NCBI GenBank assembly: GCA_023481335.1
Contig: JAMCWI010000027.1
Span: 1-6,554, forward strand
Origin: Bacillota bacterium
Lineage (GTDB): Bacteria; Bacillota; Desulfotomaculia; Desulfotomaculales; Desulfotomaculaceae
DNA length: 6,554 bases
Reading direction: 5' to 3'
Positions 5,401 to 6,554 of the stretch are shown here, in pieces. The position numbers and the translations under genes were made by a program. The notes under the pieces are model-generated. The model saw only the letters and a list, made by a program, of their open reading frames with translations, ran no database searches and was not told where the DNA came from. Each line of letters begins with the position of its first letter. The stretch's first letter is position 1.

Positions 5401-6554
5401 TTGCGACCTTTAAATAAAACTTTATTTACCGGGGATTTTACCTTTCCTCCCAACCTGGAGGTAGTAGGGCCCTATCCAGCCCACCTCCCGGAACGGGTCC
5501 TGCAATTTGGTGAAGGCAATTTCCTGCGGGCCTTTGTCGACTGGATGTTTCATCAACTCAATAAAGAGGGTTTATTCCAGGGCCGGGTGGTGGTGGTCCA
5601 GCCCCAGTCCCGCGACCAGGGCCCGGCCGACAAATTAAACCGGCAGGATGGCCTTTATACTTTAATCCTGCACGGCTACCAGGACGGACGGGTAGCAGAG
5701 AAGCGGGAGATTATTACCGCCATCAGCAGGGGGATTAACGCAAATGTCGACTGGCAGGCCGTGCTCCGCTGCGCCGGGGACCCGGCGATAGAGTTCATGA
5801 TCTCCAACACCACCGAAGCCGGCATCGCCTATGACCCCGGCGATAAGGTGACGGACGCGCCGCCCCGGTCTTTCCCCGGCAAGCTTACGGCTTACCTCTA
5901 CCACCGTTTTTGCCACTTTCAAGGCAACCGTGCTAAAGGGATGATTATTCTTCCCTGCGAGCTTATCGATCGCAATGGCGACAACCTCAAAGCCATCGTT
6001 TTGCGGTTGGCGGCCAATTGGGGCCTGCCGGAAGAATTCCGGCAGTGGCTAAAGGAGGCCAACTTTTTCCTCAATACCTTGGTAGACCGGGTGGTACCGG
6101 GTTATCCCCGCGAGGAAGCCGGCCGGCTGGCCGGTGAACTGGGCTACCGGGATGAATTCCTGGTTACCGGGGAACTGTTCCACCTCTGGGTGATCGAAGG
6201 ACCGGAATATCTCAAAGAAAAGCTTCCTTTCCATCAAGCCGGTCTTAACGTCATCTGGACGGACGACATGACGCCTTACCGCACCCGCAAGGTGCGGATC
6301 TTAAACGGCGCCCATACAGGTACCGCGGCCGTAGCCTTCTTAAGCGGTATTGACACCGTGCGGGAAGCAGTGGAACACCCCCGTACAGGCCGTTTCCTGC
6401 GGGATCTGATTTTTGCGGAGGTTATCCCCGCCACTAGTTTGGACCAGGAAATGCTGACGGAGTTTGCCGGAGAAGTGCTGCAGCGCTTCCGCAATCCTTA
6501 CATTGTACACAGGTGGCTGAGCATTTTGCTCAACACCACTTCCAAGTATAAAAC
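5401..6554 (+). CDS. uxaB: Tagaturonate reductase / altronate oxidoreductase, 3' end outside window
   Basis: The frame is open from TTG 5401 to the right edge, giving 384 full codons of an enzyme usually near 480-500 residues. The start gives LRPLNKTLF, like other UxaB N-termini. RVLQFGEGNFLRAFVDW (32-48) holds the GxGxFxR dinucleotide-binding motif of the mannitol-dehydrogenase-like long-chain family. SNTTEAGI (135-142) and ILPCELIDRNGDNL (183-196) complete the Rossmann half. The C-terminal half has LVTGELFHLWVIEGPE, then KVRILNGAH with Lys297, Asn302 and His305. The spacing equals that of the catalytic Lys, Asn and His of this superfamily. UxaB reduces D-tagaturonate to D-altronate with NADH in the cytoplasm. 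GTAAVAFLSGIDTVREAV follows the catalytic motif, as in UxaB. Fructuronate reductase (UxuB) is the alternative, but the FGEGNFLRAFVDW and NGAHTG forms favour UxaB. It lies 53 nt after the isomerase, with no terminator between. Codon use is GC-rich (about 65% GC over 5761-5820). Confidence 0.9.
   Translation, partial: MRPLNKTLFTGDFTFPPNLEVVGPYPAHLPERVLQFGEGNFLRAFVDWMFHQLNKEGLFQGRVVVVQPQSRDQGPADKLNRQDGLYTLILHGYQDGRVAEKREIITAISRGINANVDWQAVLRCAGDPAIEFMISNTTEAGIAYDPGDKVTDAPPRSFPGKLTAYLYHRFCHFQGNRAKGMIILPCELIDRNGDNLKAIVLRLAANWGLPEEFRQWLKEANFFLNTLVDRVVPGYPREEAGRLAGELGYRDEFLVTGELFHLWVIEGPEYLKEKLPFHQAGLNVIWTDDMTPYRTRKVRILNGAHTGTAAVAFLSGIDTVREAVEHPRTGRFLRDLIFAEVIPATSLDQEMLTEFAGEVLQRFRNPYIVHRWLSILLNTTSKYK

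Overview
The window looks like part of a carbohydrate-catabolism locus of an anaerobic, mid-GC Firmicute. A thermophilic clostridium-type organism is my guess. The pointers are purine-rich Shine-Dalgarno sites, TTG start codons on two of the genes, tight same-strand packing, a radical-SAM sulfatase maturase (anaerobic type), and a UxaE-type tagaturonate epimerase. All six genes are on the + strand. No tRNA, rRNA, insertion sequence or CRISPR array was seen. The largest gaps between genes are about 40-60 bases.

Layout: (1) positions 1-444, the C-terminal end of a sulfatase, cut by the window edge; (2) 485-2047, uxaE-type tagaturonate epimerase, TTG start; (3) 2074-3204, an anaerobic sulfatase-maturating enzyme (radical SAM plus SPASM). 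It is complete and in one frame from end to end, except for two consecutive in-frame TGA codons at 2722-2727; (4) 3233-4480, ROK-family transcriptional regulator with an N-terminal helix-turn-helix; (5) 4541-5347, KduI/IolB-family uronate isomerase; (6) 5401 to the right edge, tagaturonate reductase (altronate oxidoreductase, UxaB), TTG start, cut by the window edge.

Together the genes suggest use of a sulfated uronic-acid-containing glycan. The sulfatase would remove sulfate and the maturase would install the formylglycine the sulfatase needs. The IolB-like isomerase, UxaE and UxaB would interconvert and reduce the released hexuronates, and the ROK protein would control the locus. This is inference from gene content; no transporter, glycosidase or lyase is in view.

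The most striking feature is in the maturase gene. The two TGA codons lie in the left arm of a perfect 29-bp inverted repeat (2717-2745 and 2813-2841, 67-nt spacer). The right arm encodes conserved SPASM cysteine sequence of the same gene. The frame and the cysteine spacing are intact on both sides. This fits a templated copy of one arm onto the other (quasipalindrome correction) that created a nonsense allele, or a sequencing/assembly error, rather than ordinary gene decay.
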